DNA from: Anoplopoma fimbria
Taxonomy: Eukaryota > Chordata > Actinopteri > Perciformes > Anoplopomatidae
Assembly: GCF_027596085.1 (NCBI RefSeq)
Contig: NC_072464.1
Location: forward strand, 10,808,233 to 10,872,232
Direction: 5' to 3'
Length of the DNA: 64,000 nucleotides
Shown piece by piece: positions 23,455-44,560 of this stretch. The position numbers and the translations under genes are program-made. Position 1 is the first letter of the stretch; every line of letters begins with the position of its first letter. A model generated the notes under the pieces. That model had not been told where the DNA came from. It made no database searches and saw nothing but the letters and a program-made list of their open reading frames with translations.

Positions 23455-24405
23455 CTTTATTGTCTAAAAATAAGTCATTTTTAAACATATTGAGTATCAA
23501 AGAAATACATCCAGAAAATCACCCAGCAAATGTAGGTTTTTTTCCTTGTAGACTATAATCTACTCCAAGGTTAATAAAACCCCTTAATCCCCCACCAAAA
23601 TACAGAGGGCATGACCTCCATGCGGACAAAGTACAAAACACATCTTGTGCTCAGAGTACACGCTTCATTAAAGCACGTTTCAATGTTTGTTATCAAATGT
23701 ACAAATTTTAATCTAATGCAGAACATGTTTGCAAGCTTTTCTCCTTATAACATAACCATGGTAATTGTGATGTGGCGGTGGTTTTTGAATTGGTTTTAAT
23801 GTTATACACTTTTCCAGAGTACTGTTTTCGCTTTATGTATTTTAGATGATTACTATAAATGTACAAGTGATAAGAATATACTGTAAGGTTTATACATATA
23901 CAAGTAATTAGAATATACTTTAAGGATTGGTGTCTTGAATTAAAAACAAACCTAGTGGTAAATACAAACAGTAAACTTATGCAGTGAAGTACCATCGCAG
24001 TCATGTTTCCCTTGTATGAATGTAGAACTCACTGTGGTGTACAGTAAGACTAGAGTTCTCCCTCTATATTAAGCCAATTCATGAAATGAAAGTCAATGTT
24101 ACTAGTTCATTTCAAACACTGAATAAAGCACGCATTTTTTCATTACTATATGTATACTGTTAAGGAGATTACCTCTGCTTTGGTTTGATGAATACTGTTT
24201 GACAGCAGTATTCCACAACCTTTTTTAAAAGATCAAAATCCTCATTGAACAAACAATGTTATGGTGTTGACAGGCAAATGGGTGATGTATTAATTTGATA
24301 CAGATGTTTTCGTTTTCTGTTTAATGTTGGAGTTACATTTGGTGTTAAAAGTTTCATGAAAACTGAGCCAAAGCATTAGTAAAATGAATACTGTATTTCA
24401 ATATG
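23455..24405. other. AT-rich intergenic spacer between duplication copies
   Basis: No coding signal. A short internal pair, 'agtgataagaatatactgta' and 'agtaattagaatatacttta' (near 23865 and 23902), suggests a small tandem duplication. Confidence 0.35.
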
Positions 24406-24653
24406 TATGTCCATTTGTCTTCATATATTCAAGACTGTGGCCAGGATTTTTATTTTTTAATCTGAGGTTGGAAGATGTTGACTGTAAACCAACAAGAATC
24501 ATTATTACACCTTTCTTGGATTTTTTTTCTTATGTACTTTAATTATTGAGTCAACTGTTAATGTTCTATATTATATTTTCATAGAATTGAATCTACATGA
24601 AGGTCTTCATATTGACAGGAAAAACGGGTGGATAAATAATTAATCTAATATTT
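24406..24653 (+). repeat. Local direct duplication, copy 2
   Basis: Second copy of 23218-23454, offset 1188 bp, same strand. The sequence 5' of this copy shows no resemblance to the sequence 5' of copy 1, where the Tc1 element lies. Confidence 0.85.
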
Positions 24654-24899
24654 ATCATAACTGGTTAAGATGATAGTGACAACAATTTAAAATCTGAGAT
24701 AATTTGATGCCGTTTGTTCTAGCTAAATAACATCTGGTCAATTTAAGAAGATAAGAATATCCGTGTGTAAACTGTCAGGTAAACACACACTGGTCATATA
24801 TCTTTTAGCTTGTCTGTGCAGCAAGTGAAGCAAATACTAGTTTACTTTCGTGTGCGAACAACCTACCTTGCTGCAAACGGGAAGAACGCCAACTTGAGT

Positions 24900-25299
24900 G
24901 GCAGCTCTGTCAGCCAATCACACGTCGTCTGGTCGAATCTCTTTAAAGCGTCTGCTAATGGCCTTTGTGTGAAGGCGGGGAAGACTCGTCTCGGTTAGGC
25001 TGCTGATTAGCAACAAACAGAAGGTTACGAGTTGAGAAATTGGACAATTTGACTGCCAGACTGTCGAGAGCGGCTTTAACCGTGTCGGATATGTAACCGG
25101 AGCTTGTTGTGTCGCTTTTGGAGGGGGACCCCGCTGGTGATTGGCAACAATATATCTGGCAACATCGACAAGGACTGCCTCGCTTTTTTTTTTTTTTTTT
25201 TTTTCAGGTCGTTGAAGTGGCGATGCTGAGCCGATAGCTGCGTCATCATGCTGCTTCCGACTCGAGTTGGCCAAAAGAAATCTCAAGTTAACGCCAGAG
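24900..25299 (+). promoter_or_regulatory. Promoter and leader exon of the ZBTB11-like gene
   Basis: CpG content rises sharply after about 24860. A CCAAT box lies at 24914-24918 in 'cagccaatcacacg', and 'aaggcggggaag' is near 24974. A 21-T run (25184-25204) followed by CAG could serve as an acceptor. A donor 'ccagag|gtgagg' follows 25299 and a matching acceptor 'tttgtttcag' precedes 25848, giving a probable leader intron 25300-25847 that contains the (CA)n tract. Confidence 0.5.
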
Positions 25300-25464
25300 G
25301 TGAGGCTGCCCCGCCGGCATCCGGGCCCGGAGGCCACTCCCGACCCCTGGAGTAGATGGACGACGGGCTGCAGGTGTGGTGGTTTACGGAGACCCGGTCC
25401 ACGCGGTGACACTGGTGACTTTACATCACTTGGCTCGAGGGTTTATTGGCGCGATATACACCCC

Positions 25465-25534
<70 letters not shown>

Positions 25535-25942
25535 AATTGATTATCAAACATTTTATATTAATGCTGCGTCCCCAATTAAATAAATAAAAAGAAATGCTGT
25601 AACTACATTGATATGTGAGGGATGTTAACCACAACTGGAGAGTGACAAGTGATGCGTTCACTGACAGCTGGGGCACCTTACAACGCAGCACCCCTCTCAG
25701 TGAAAAGCTGCTGACTCCCATCTGCTGCTGATGAGAGACGCTGTGGTTTCATTTGAGCTCATTGGCTAAGGGTATGTCAGACTGGTAGCAGGGTGGTTTT
25801 GTGCTCTGCTGTCTGCTGTCACCGTATCCACGTGGACTTTGTTTCAGGTCGGTGGGTAAAGTTTGCCTCAGCCGAGCACCACTGCAACGCCGCTGGGTGT
25901 TTGGTTCCTGCAGAGAAAAGGAGGCAGCCGCGGTGCTTCTAA
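25248..25942 (+). other. Upstream open reading frame in the spliced leader (48 codons)
   Basis: If 25299 is spliced to 25848, an ATG at 25248 (MLLPTRVGQKKSQVNAR...) runs 48 codons and stops at 25940-25942, 46 bases before the main ATG. Such a frame could lower translation of the main protein. It depends on the leader splice being real; no homology is recognised. Confidence 0.4.
25467..25532 (+). repeat. (CA)n microsatellite
   Basis: Perfect CA run inside the probable leader intron of the ZBTB11-like gene. Confidence 0.95.
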
Positions 25943-25988
25943 ACCTGGATAAAGTTCAATACACACATCCTAGTATATACCTGTTAAA

Positions 25989-32285
<6,297 letters not shown>

Positions 32286-33640
32286 GGGTCTGCTCGAGCA
32301 CAGAGACCGAGGTGAGTGAAAGTAACACCTTTCGAGCATTCGCTACACTTCACTTACCGCTACCAACCGCTAATGTGCCTCATGCTTCGTTTGCTCATCT
32401 GTTGTCTTTTGTGAAGCTGCTTAGAAAGTGCATTTTTAATTGTTGGTAGCGTCCTCAAACTAAATGCAGAAGGAGCCGTCTATACAGTACAGTGCAGTGC
32501 ATTGTGATCACACATGTTGAACATTGATTATTTTTTTTACCTCATCTGTTTCTTAACACTATATCTTCCAGGATGGAGGCTTTCAGTGTGTGACACCGGC
32601 GCCGCCAAAGACGCATGACCGATCAGCAGCTTGTACATAATGCATTCGTCAAACACAAGCACAACGGGCTGTGGAAAAGGCATAATTACTCTGATTCTAA
32701 TCATTGGCGTCGTCAACGATCGCTATTGTTAATTAAACAACCGGGCCGAGGGTTGCTGGTCCCGTTTGCGTTTCCGGAGCTACAAAAGGTTAAACTTGAA
32801 CATTTACACTCAGGGGTTGGGGAATGTGATGCCACGGTATAAAGTGATTTTAACGTCACGGTTGTGTATAAAATGAAATGTAAAGTGATTGTTATAACTA
32901 TTACTACTACTACTTATTGTTATTATTTTTCTATGTATAGATGAATTTTGAGTGCACTTATATCATAGCTTATGTTGTAAACCTAAGAAGTGGGGATGAA
33001 ATTGAAGGTTTGGAGTTCACGGCGGGGGAAAACTTGAAGTGATTAAAAGTGCTGGAGGGAATACTTGAAGTTGCCGATGGTCCTAGGAGTGAGGCGGTCC
33101 TTTGGGTGTTTCAGTGGGTCTTTGTCCTTTTGGTGTGCTAACTTTTGAACGACTTGACCGGTCTGTCCCTCCTTACGTATTTATCTCTCATAGTCTCTCA
33201 TAGTCCGTAAATCGGGGATTCGACTGCGGGCTGGCATGGTGACACCACTGCATGTGTATTTGCAGGCCATTTGTGGTCCACTGTCTTTTCTAAGGCTGCC
33301 AATTTTAAAAAGGGAAATGTCTTGTTTTTTAATGTGAATTTCTGAGTAGTGAATCAACACAGCTGTGTCATTACAGATGTTTTATTGATCTCTTCCACCT
33401 CGATCCAAAAAAGGACAATCGTCGTCTTGTTCTACCTAAATTTCCCCTCCTACTGAATAAATGCAATGTGTTCACATTAAGAGATATTTAAGTTTCACAA
33501 ATTGATTTTAGAAATAAATGAGCTGTCTATTGCTATCTGTTAAAAGACTAAATAAATTGTTGCCTTTTAAATCTTGTTATTCTGGCTTTAATTACATGTT
33601 TTATGTTATATTATTGTGCTGTAATAAAAGGAACAAAGGA
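32286..33640 (+). other. Probable 3'UTR of the ZBTB11-like gene, with a possible intron
   Basis: After the TGA at 32283-32285 there is a strong donor 'gaccgag|gtgagt' following 32310, and an acceptor 'tcttccag|gatgg' before 32572. This suggests an intron 26 bp after the stop, close enough to escape nonsense-mediated decay. AATAAA words occur near 33457, 33512, 33550 and 33623. In another frame the spliced sequence reads on as ...STETEDGGFQCVTPAP and stops at 'acataa' near 32636. Confidence 0.45.
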
Positions 33641-36600
33641 CGGTGTAGCAAATGTGACTCAATTATGTAGAGATATAATTGTTCTATTGCCAAAAATTAC
33701 TCTTATCTTGTTTTTATTTTTGACCACTGATTATTTTTGTCAAATTATGTGTCACCTTTGTAAGCGATGTGTATCATGTTTTGAGTTCTTCTTATAGATC
33801 ATATACAGAAGTAGAACTGAAACAAGTAGCAGCTTAACTGCTATTAAGCCATATGATGATTAATTGGTTTCAAGCAAAAATGCAAAACATTATGTGGGTC
33901 CAGCCTCTCTGGGGGTATTTGCTGCTTTTCATTGTCTTGTGTAATATTAAAGTCAATTTGTTTGGGTTTTGGAATTTTTGTTTGGACAAAACAAGCCATG
34001 AGAAAGTGTCACTTTGGGCTTCAGGAAATGTTTCACAGTGAGAAAAGATTTAGCACAATAATTGTTTCAGGAATAAATTTTTTTCCTGGAAAGAAAATAT
34101 TTCCATCTGCAATATTAACTCGGTGATGTTCTAGTGCAAACCTACTCCAGTTACAAAGTTGTAGTAGTTGTGGTAACGAGGCACTGGATTGTGTGATAAA
34201 TCTGCAGTGGGTTCAGCATTTACTTTGTCAGGAGGAGGATGAGGAGCTCTGTCTGTGGAGGTTGTGATCCAGGAAGAATGAAGGAAGAGCTTTAGGCACG
34301 AATCACTACTTCGCATCCTTTCTGACTGATTCATCTGCAGCAAAAATGAAGGTTGTTGTGTTATCACATGTTAAGCAAGACGAGCTGAAGTACAGACTCA
34401 TGTTAAACCGATTTAAGAAGAAACCACGATGATCCCTCTGAATGCATTTAGCCATTACACCAACACATTGGAACAGAAAATGTACAATGACAGGTAGGAG
34501 CAACATATATTTGGATACATGGGAGAAAAAAAACAATACAGGTTACAACACAGGGTCAGTCAAAATCATTTTTCAATACACAAAACATGGAAATAAAACA
34601 TCAAATGTGTGAAAATAAGGCTATTTAAAAGATTAAATTAAATATACTGGGAGTCCAAATATATTAATGAATTTTGGGGAAAGTACATCGGTGTGCAGCA
34701 TTATACATCAAATGTATTCAAATAGCAGATGTAAATGAGTGCAGAACAGAAAGTGACGAGGCACATTTGCATTTTGTCCTTTTCTCATTAATATTAGCAT
34801 AAGAAAAAAAATTGAAGGATGGAGCAGCCCGTGTAGAAATATTGCACTGCTAAACAGAGAAGATTCAGAGAAGAACTGATAAGAAATAGAGCAAAACAAA
34901 TGTATTTCAGATAAATCTGAACTAAAGCTGACGGGCTGTGTAATGTTGGAGAGGATTTGATGTACTGTCAGTACAGAAGAGCGTCTAAAGTTGGACTGAG
35001 CAGGAGGCTGAAGGTGCTGCCTTCCTCAGTAACTGTGCACGCAGTCTAAAGTGTTTAATCCAGCCAGCCTGTCTATGGAGTGAAATTAAAATAGTGATAA
35101 CAGATGGATGATTAATTAATGAATAAATGTCAGGTATTCAACATGGATTTTATATTTTCAATGTGAAGTTCATTAATCTAATAGCATTTCCTCTTGATAT
35201 GCTTCTTGTACATTTAAAAAAACTTGAATCTGCAGACTGCCAGTTGTTCAGTAATCACTTTTTATGCCGTGTTGATGTGTGCCTCATAAGGCAAGAGAAC
35301 TCTTATATTCACAGCAACATATCGTGGCAGCAAAGAACAGGATGCTAATTCAATCTTTGACACTATATTTGCGAGCTGAAGAGTTGTTTCCTCTAATTAA
35401 AACCAATTTTTAGATATACTTTTGACATTTTTTGCAATTATTTACAGATCTGCATGCACAAATCACATGGCACGTTACTAATGTGTGGAATTTAGAAACT
35501 TTTGACATGTTGCGATCGACAAATGCATGTTACGTTTAAGTGCTTGGTGGCTCTGAATATAAATCTAAACAAAATTTTAAAAGATTTTTACACATTTATA
35601 TGGGGATTCAATATATATATATATTCAATATACTTGCTTCAGGCCGTTAATACATACATGGAATATCTGCCAATGATTTAAGTTGGGTTGTATTTGTGAA
35701 TGTTAAAATGTATTCACAAATTTCCATACACATTGTACTAATTTCTCTCCATCTTTCCTTTCCGCCCCACAAGTTGCTGAAACCCAAACTGCTCTGCGGC
35801 TGAATCTAGCTCACACAAGCTGTGAAGGGAAAATATTTCAGAGAATATTTCAGCAAAGAAAACTCGCAGAAGTATTTGCTGTAATGAGAATGCTCGTCGA
35901 ACCCAACAGACCGAGGAAGCAGGGACACTCAGCAAAAAGCTTCACATTTCTCTCTCCTTTGAGTCAATCTCTTCACATTTGTTTTGATTATTCCAGTTTC
36001 ACTGCCAATGCATCCACCCCCCCCCCAAAAAAAATGTCTGCCTCTTATTCTCTTTCTGACTGAAGTAAATGAACAGCCCTTTTGCTGTAATATTACACGT
36101 GTTTTGAACTGGCGTTTAATCAATGGAAAGTGTGCTTTGGTGAGTCTCTTTGGTGTTGCTTCTTTAAACCATCAGTACCTAAACCTGACACTAGATGACA
36201 GCCTGCACTAGTGGAAAACAATGGCTGCTTGGTAACAATAAGACTAAAATGCAATCCATATGAGCCCCTACCTCTGTTGTGGTATATCTGAGAGCGAGGG
36301 GGACATTTGAAAACAACAAGTTTACCAAAGGACTCGAAGGATGTGATAATTATGTGAGCGGAAACCCTTCCATGAGCATAAAAATATGAATAACCTAAAT
36401 GTCCTTACATTTAATTATCCATTAAAGCGATAATTATACACTTATAATTATAAAAAAAAATAAGAAAAAAGTTGAATGATTGTGGTTTAAGCAATTTCTC
36501 ACATGGTCAATATAAGTGCATTTGGCTGAATAAACTGTCTGTAATCTTTTATGAAGTGATAGTATGAGTGTGAGAATGCTCTTACGTCATGAGGATTCAG

Positions 36601-36900
36601 ACTAGTAATGTTGTGTATGTGTTTGCATTACATTCATTAAAAAGGTCTAAAAGAAGGTATGTTGATGTTAACCCCAAAATACCATTAGCCTGAGTATCTG
36701 TTGCAGCTTATAATAGAGTGAAACTCTCGGGGCCTTCACACTGCAGCATTATTCGGGGCCTCGGTATACTTTTTCAGACTCATAACCAACGGGGCTTACT
36801 TAGGTTACCCTTGTCCCACCAGTGACTGTATTTGTAGGCTTATGTGAGTTTAGGGAGCCATGGAGAGTACGCCCAGGAACAGCTGACAATTTATGCTAGT
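33641..36900. other. Intergenic DNA, no gene recognised
   Basis: AT-rich DNA without convincing reading frames, splice pairs or repeats. A short (TA)n near 35611 and a C9 run near 36017 are the only simple tracts. The longest frames are below 80 codons and show no family resemblance. Confidence 0.5.
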
Positions 36901-36914
36901 GGGGCCCCCACATT

Positions 36915-36916
<2 letters not shown>

Positions 36917-36954
<38 letters not shown>

Positions 36955-37346
36955 GGAGGGAGGAATGGGGGAGAAGGAGAGACAGGAAAAAGAAGGGAGG
37001 GGGTGGGATGGAGTAAGAGTAAGAAGTGGGGAGCGCAGCAGACCTGGGTTGAAGGGGAGAGAGAAAGAGAGAGAGAGAGGGGTAAAAAAAATAGAGGGGG
37101 AGAGAGAGAGAGAGAGAGAGAGAGGGAAAGGGAGGCTGTCTTGTTTGTAGCTTGTCAGCAATTGCTTGAGACAAGCTTCCCCTCCATGTGTGAAAGCTAC
37201 TTGGCAGGAATGCTTGGGCCGTACCAAGTGTGGCCAGGCGAGAGGGGGGGTTCCACAAGAGGAACAGACCCGGATTGAGGAGCCAATGTGTGGCTGAAGT
37301 AATCCTTCGGCGGTGGCGGCTCTTTGATGTTGTATCTTTGTGGATG

Positions 37347-37416
<70 letters not shown>

Positions 37417-37643
37417 GGGGGAGGGAGGGAGGGAGCGGTGTGTGGGTGTGAATGGGCCATGGAGAGAGTGTTCTCTATGGATATGTGCTCTCTCTCTCCC
37501 CAGCAGCAACAAAAGAGAGGGAATGAGACACCCCCCACCCCCCTTGCTCCCCCTGCCCCCCCCAGCTCTCAAGAGAAAGAAAGCAAAAAAAAAAAGGAAA
37601 AAGAAGAAGATGATGAAACCTGAAGTGGTCCTGCAGTGTGAAT

Positions 37644-37692
<49 letters not shown>

Positions 37693-37821
37693 GTACACAC
37701 ACGCGGATGCTCGTGTGTGCATCTACATATTTGTGTGTGTCTCTGCATGCATGCCAGTGTGAATAGCTTCTCCAATTTAATCTGTTTACTAACAATCTGT
37801 GTGTATCCTGTCTGTGCTATT

Positions 37822-37865
<44 letters not shown>

Positions 37866-38185
37866 TGTGTCTGTGTCTGTGTCTGTGGGTGGTTTTTTTT
37901 TCTGCATGCAATTGTCTCTGTGTGTTTGAGTGTGGTCGTGTTATGTGTTTTCTCCCCAGTAGAGGCTGTTATTGTCCTAAGAATGTGTGTGTGTGTGTGT
38001 GTGTTAGTGTGTTAGCGTGTTAGTGTGTGTGTGTGTGTGCGTATGTGCGTGGGGTCAATCTCCAGTAGCCTGTTGCTTTTTCTGCTCCTGACTGCTCTCA
38101 GGTCTGTATCAGGAGGAATGCAGACTGAGATGGATTCCTGCAGGATTCCTCTTCTCTGGCTTCATTATTCCCACTGCTGCCGCTG

Positions 38186-38261
<76 letters not shown>
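36917..38261. repeat. Microsatellite cluster: (GA)n, (GT)n, (CA)n
   Basis: (GA)-rich purine sequence at 36917-37135, then (GT)n at 37353-37413, 37648-37688, 37823-37864 and 37984-38040, and (AC)n at 38190-38260. G and C homopolymer runs lie near 37414 and 37531-37562. Long apparent frames across this stretch are Cys-Val, Thr-His or Arg-Glu artefacts. Confidence 0.9.
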
Positions 38262-38262
<1 letters not shown>

Positions 38263-39005
38263 TTCTGCTGCTCGTCTGACACAAAGAGGAATATTTTACA
38301 ACCTTAACTGACTGGTCTTGATGACGAACACACATCGAGCAGTTGGCTTCTTTTCTCGCCAAAAACTTTAAATAACTGAACTACAAACTCTCCTCCTCAT
38401 CTCCTCCCATTTTCTTCCCTTTCACTCCCCCATCTCTCTCTCTCTCTCATATTCTAACAAATGCACACTCTGCTGTTGGCAGTCTCAGGGTTTTATTTCC
38501 ACACTCATCCTTTGTGTGTGGAAAAGCAGTAAAGTTTGAGAACGTCCACTCAGCAGCAGCAGCAGGCTACCGAAAGGGCAGCTTCCGCTATGTTACACAA
38601 GGAGACTGAAAGCTCCTCTCATCCCTTCACCCCTGCTCATCATCTGTTTCCAGGGCTTGTGGTTAAAAAAAAAAAAAAAAAAAAAGCGGAAGAAAGGAGG
38701 CCAAGAAACGGGATGCAATTTTAAATGAATTAGGCCGTGAATAATTTTCAGGATGTCAAAATGTATTGGGGTGAAGGCATTTATGTAATTGGAGCACTTG
38801 GTTCACTGGTATACAGCTTAAGAGAGGACATTCTTTATTAGGACTGGAACACACCGCACACACTCGTTCAACCCGTAATGAATGTACACACACATTCGTA
38901 GACTCGCATGTTTGATTTGGTCACGTGTTGGTTCACACCTACTCTCACACCTGAGTGATGCGGTTGATGTACTCGTCTGTGCTGACCTCATTTACATGTC
39001 CTCTT

Positions 39006-39800
39006 GGGGGGGTGTAGGACGGAGGGGACAAGGCAGGAAGAAGACAGCAGAGAAAAAGAGTGGAGAGGGGAAAGAGAGGAGAGAGTAGACAAAGGGAGAA
39101 GGAGAGAGGATGAGAGAGGAAATACAGGGGAGGAAAGAAGAGAGGAGGAAAGGAAAGATGAGGAGAAGATGAGAGGAATAGAGGGGAGAGAAGAGAAACA
39201 GAGGAGAGAAGAGAAAGATGAGGAGAGTAAAGGAGAGAAGAAGAAAGTGGATTTGATGAGATAAGGGGAGAGGTGAGGAAAGGAGAAGGAGATGAGAAGG
39301 AAGAAATAGAGGCTAGAGGAAAGGAAACAAGAGGCGAGTGGAAAGCGAGGAGAGCAGAGGAGAGAAGAGGAAAGGAGAGGAAAGGTTACTGAAGAGGTGA
39401 CGATAAAAGAAGAGTTGTGCAATGTAACGTGAAATGAAGGGGAGGAAAGGCTGAGATGTGAGGAGAGGTGAGGTCAGGAAAGGAGAGGGGAGAGGAGAGG
39501 ATGAAAAGAAGAGCAGTAGGAGATAGAAATGAAGGAGTAAAAAGGCAGAAGGAAGAGGGAGGGAAGGACGAGGAAATAAGGCAGGGGAAAGAGGAAGAGA
39601 GGGAGGGTGTTCGGGGAGGAGAAAAAGATGGGGTGTAAAAGGATACATGAAAGAGAGGGAAAGTTGAAAGGTAAAGGGGGCAGAGAAATGAATGAAGTCT
39701 GTGGCTGAGGAAGGCAGGGATGGAGAGAGGGAGGGAGGGAGGCTGGCGGAGGAGGGAGGCTGGGGGGAGGGAGGGAGGGAGTGAAGGGAAAGGGAGGAGG
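39006..39800 (+). repeat. Purine tract of about 800 bp on the + strand
   Basis: An almost unbroken run of A and G (GGAGAGGA, AAGAGAGG, GGGAGGGA words) with few pyrimidines. The minus strand is therefore a polypyrimidine tract, which yields spurious Ser/Leu/Pro frames. The unit is not a simple tandem repeat; it drifts in composition. Confidence 0.9.
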
Positions 39801-39893
39801 GTTGATCTCTGGGGTTTGAAGCACATTAGTATTCATGGGGAAGAGGAGGCCACAGACAGCAGAGAAACAGAGGGACCAGACTGAGAGCAGCAT

Positions 39894-40002
<109 letters not shown>

Positions 40003-40559
40003 TGCTTGTAAGCAAGCTCTCACACATCTCTCTGTGTGTAGCCTACGTGCCCACACGCACACAGAGCGTATGTATTATGTGGATTTAGATGCTACAGAGG
40101 GCCAAACCATTCCTGGTGCTGAAAGCGGAGACAATAGCGCTTCATCTTGTCTAATATCTGCCGGTCGCACACATTAATGTGCACACAAAATTAAGAAAAA
40201 AATCCTCCCCAGAGTGGTCCAGGCCTCTGAGAACCACACGCACTCCTGCTGGCCTCGGATCGAATCCCGCTTCAGAAGCATCTCTGCCGCGTTTTTCACC
40301 GTTCGCATCCCTTTCCCTCCCTCTTGTTCTGTCAATAAAAGCAGAACACACTGCAGGGCCATAGATTGGCTTTTTCTTATTAGAAAAGAAGGCCTTAAAC
40401 AGCTACTGTACATCTTGCAGAAGCAGGCGAGAGGAGCAAAGGAGTACAGGTGACTCATTTCACTGTGGGAGAGGAGGGCTGGGCTGAGCCGAGCTCTGGG
40501 GAAAGGGTGGAAGACAGAGAAGAGATTCCTATCGTGGTGGAGGCCACTCGCAAAACATC

Positions 40560-42242
<1,683 letters not shown>

Positions 42243-42289
42243 GGCGTATTTGTTTTGCTGTCAGCACCGTCATCAAAGAGAGTGAGAGA

Positions 42290-44029
42290 GATCTTCGCGC
42301 CATTCTTCCATTCTACTCCATTTCCCTCTCCTCACTCATTTCTCTCCCTTCTGTTCCCCCACCAGCTCTCTTTTTCCCCTCTTCCTTTGCCTTTATAGAC
42401 AGGGATAAATAATTTGATCTGGAGGGTTTTTTGAAATTCCACCACTCTGAGAGGCGTGACGTTAATCTTTTATTATCTGCTCTCTCTCTCATTCTTCCTC
42501 TCCTTTTCTCTTCCATTCCTTTTTCTCCTTATCTCTCTAACAGACCCTCCCTCCCCCCCCACCCTCCTGCCTTCCCCCAGCCCGTCCTTGCAGTATTCTA
42601 ATGATTCATATTTCACATCCACTGCCTTTTCATTTAGCCTGTCTACACCGCTTCAGGGACAGCTACTCACGATCTTAATTGACTGAGGAGATAGAGGGGC
42701 TGGGGAAGGTGGCAGAGGTAGAGCCGCCATCCAACCCCCCACTGCAAGGAATCAAACGCATACATGTGAGGGTGAAACAGAAAAAGAAAAGACATGAGCA
42801 TATATACACTGTCTTGACAATTCGCACATTTGAACCAAAAAACACTCCAATGCATGGGCAGGCGTGAAGATGTGCACGCTGTGGTAATTAAGCTGTCGAT
42901 TTTTTTCTTAGGGTCAAGGGAGTGACGCAGGAGAGCAGAGCAGAAATGATGATGTGAAAGAAAGGATGCTCAGATGAGGAGAAATCTCGCTCCCTCCTTT
43001 TCTCACCTTTCTCTCCATCTCTGCCTCTCTCCTCCTCTCTCTGTCTCTGTCCCCCCCCCCCCCCCCCCCTCCTGCCCCCCCCAACCCATCTCTCTGTCTG
43101 TCTGTGCCTCTCTTTGATCTCAGCCTCTGTCCCACACTGCATATTAAGATGCCCGGGCCCCTGTTTGGTATTCCGAGGCTGGCACCAGGATGCCAGTCTC
43201 CATATCCTCTCCTCGCTTCTCTCTGAAAGAGAGCAAAAAACCCCTCTGCCTGTCTCAAGATGCTTATCCCGCTAAATGGGTCTGAAATAGCTGGAGAGCG
43301 GGGCGGGGGAGCGGTGGTGGCGGCATGGTAGAGAAGAAGAGACGCATGGAGGGGGAGAGGGCGGTAAAGGGGAAGTATTAGACACATCACAGACGGGTGG
43401 TGGGGGAGGAGGTGGAGAGGGAAGAGTGGGAAGGGAAGGGAGGCATGGTAGGGGAAGGAGAGGCAGAGTGATGGGGCTGATTTTAGCTGAGAGGATAATT
43501 AAACGCTATTATCACAATGGGCCAGTAATACAGCTAGTTCGTACATAGAGGAGCCAGCCCTCCCATGTTTGCCTCACTGAAAAGAGGGAAGAAGGAATGA
43601 GGGAGGAGGGAGGCAGAGGAGAGGCAAGCACAGATTAATAGGCGGAGGAAGAGCAAGAGAAACAGAGGGAGAAAGACAGAGAGGCACAGATGGGGGAGAG
43701 AGGAGAGAGAGAGAGAGAGAGAGACGGTAAAATATAGGCAAACAGAATTAGAATGGGAGAGTGAGTGGGAGAGTTTAGTGGCGGGGTGATTGCTCAGTGT
43801 TTGGGATTAGCATGACTCTCTCACCCACACTCTCCCTCTCTCTCTATCCATATATATATCTCCCTTTTTTTTCTTTCTCTCCTTCTCCTTCTATAAGCCC
43901 TGGGGATGGCACAGCTTTAGTTAAACTGCTCTATTAAACGGCGCCTGCTGAGAAAATCAAATTATAACTTCCTTTAATCAGCGAGTATCAGTGGCCCACA
44001 CAGGAGCAGCCGGCTCTGACAGCACACAC

Positions 44030-44085
<56 letters not shown>

Positions 44086-44110
44086 AGACTGTGACTGGAG
44101 ACCTGAGGGA
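42290..44110. repeat. Alternating pyrimidine and purine blocks
   Basis: Pyrimidine-rich on the + strand at about 42300-42560 and 42970-43110 (including a run of about 18 C near 43051). It is then purine-rich at about 43280-43470 and 43570-43740, with (GA)n at 43700-43725 and 44036-44082. The strand bias flips within less than 200 bp. Confidence 0.8.
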
Positions 44111-44367
44111 GGCCGATATGAACCTGTCTCCCGTCTGCTTTGGTTCCCATGGCAACAAGATAGAGTGAGGGGAAATATGGGTTGTGGAATGTCTGCATCT
44201 ATCGTTTCCTCTCTGTAAGCATTCATACACAAAGATAGGGGCGAGGAAGAGAATACGCTCAGTGAGCCAGGGTGTCCTTCTGTTCTGTTTGGGTGGTGTT
44301 TGAAGGTGGGTGCACACACTCACAACTATTGTCATATATGTCCCCAAATGTCTGCCTGAGAGATCCA

Positions 44368-44560
44368 AGTATTTTTACTCAGGTACTATGATTAAGTATG
44401 ATTATTGAAGTACTTGAACTTTACTTGATTACTTCCATTTTCTGCTACTTTGTACTTTGCTACTTCACTGCATTCAGAGGCTATTATTGTACTCTTTACT
44501 CCACCACATTTATTCATCCATTTTGGTTACTTTCAGATTAAGATGTTACATTAAAAAGCA
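44368..44560. repeat. AGTACTT-type interspersed repeat
   Basis: Contains 'aagtatttttactcaggtac', 'gaagtacttgaactttactt' and 'tgctactttgtactttgcta'. It is the same family and orientation as 30851-31030. The following kilobase (to about 45900) looks repeat-derived too ('ggttgagaaccactgg' near 45670), but I cannot delimit it. Confidence 0.55.

Noticed and set aside
24918..25412. 164-codon minus-strand frame over the ZBTB11-like promoter
   Set aside because: A shadow of GC-rich leader DNA with a Lys run from the poly-T tract; no family resemblance.
36844..37278. 144-codon frame rich in Arg-Glu
   Set aside because: It is a translation of the GA microsatellite cluster and shows no domain or splice context.
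36916..37722. 268-codon minus-strand frame with Thr-His and Ser-Leu runs
   Set aside because: It is produced by the (CA)n and (CT)n strands of the simple repeats; no coding signal remains outside them.
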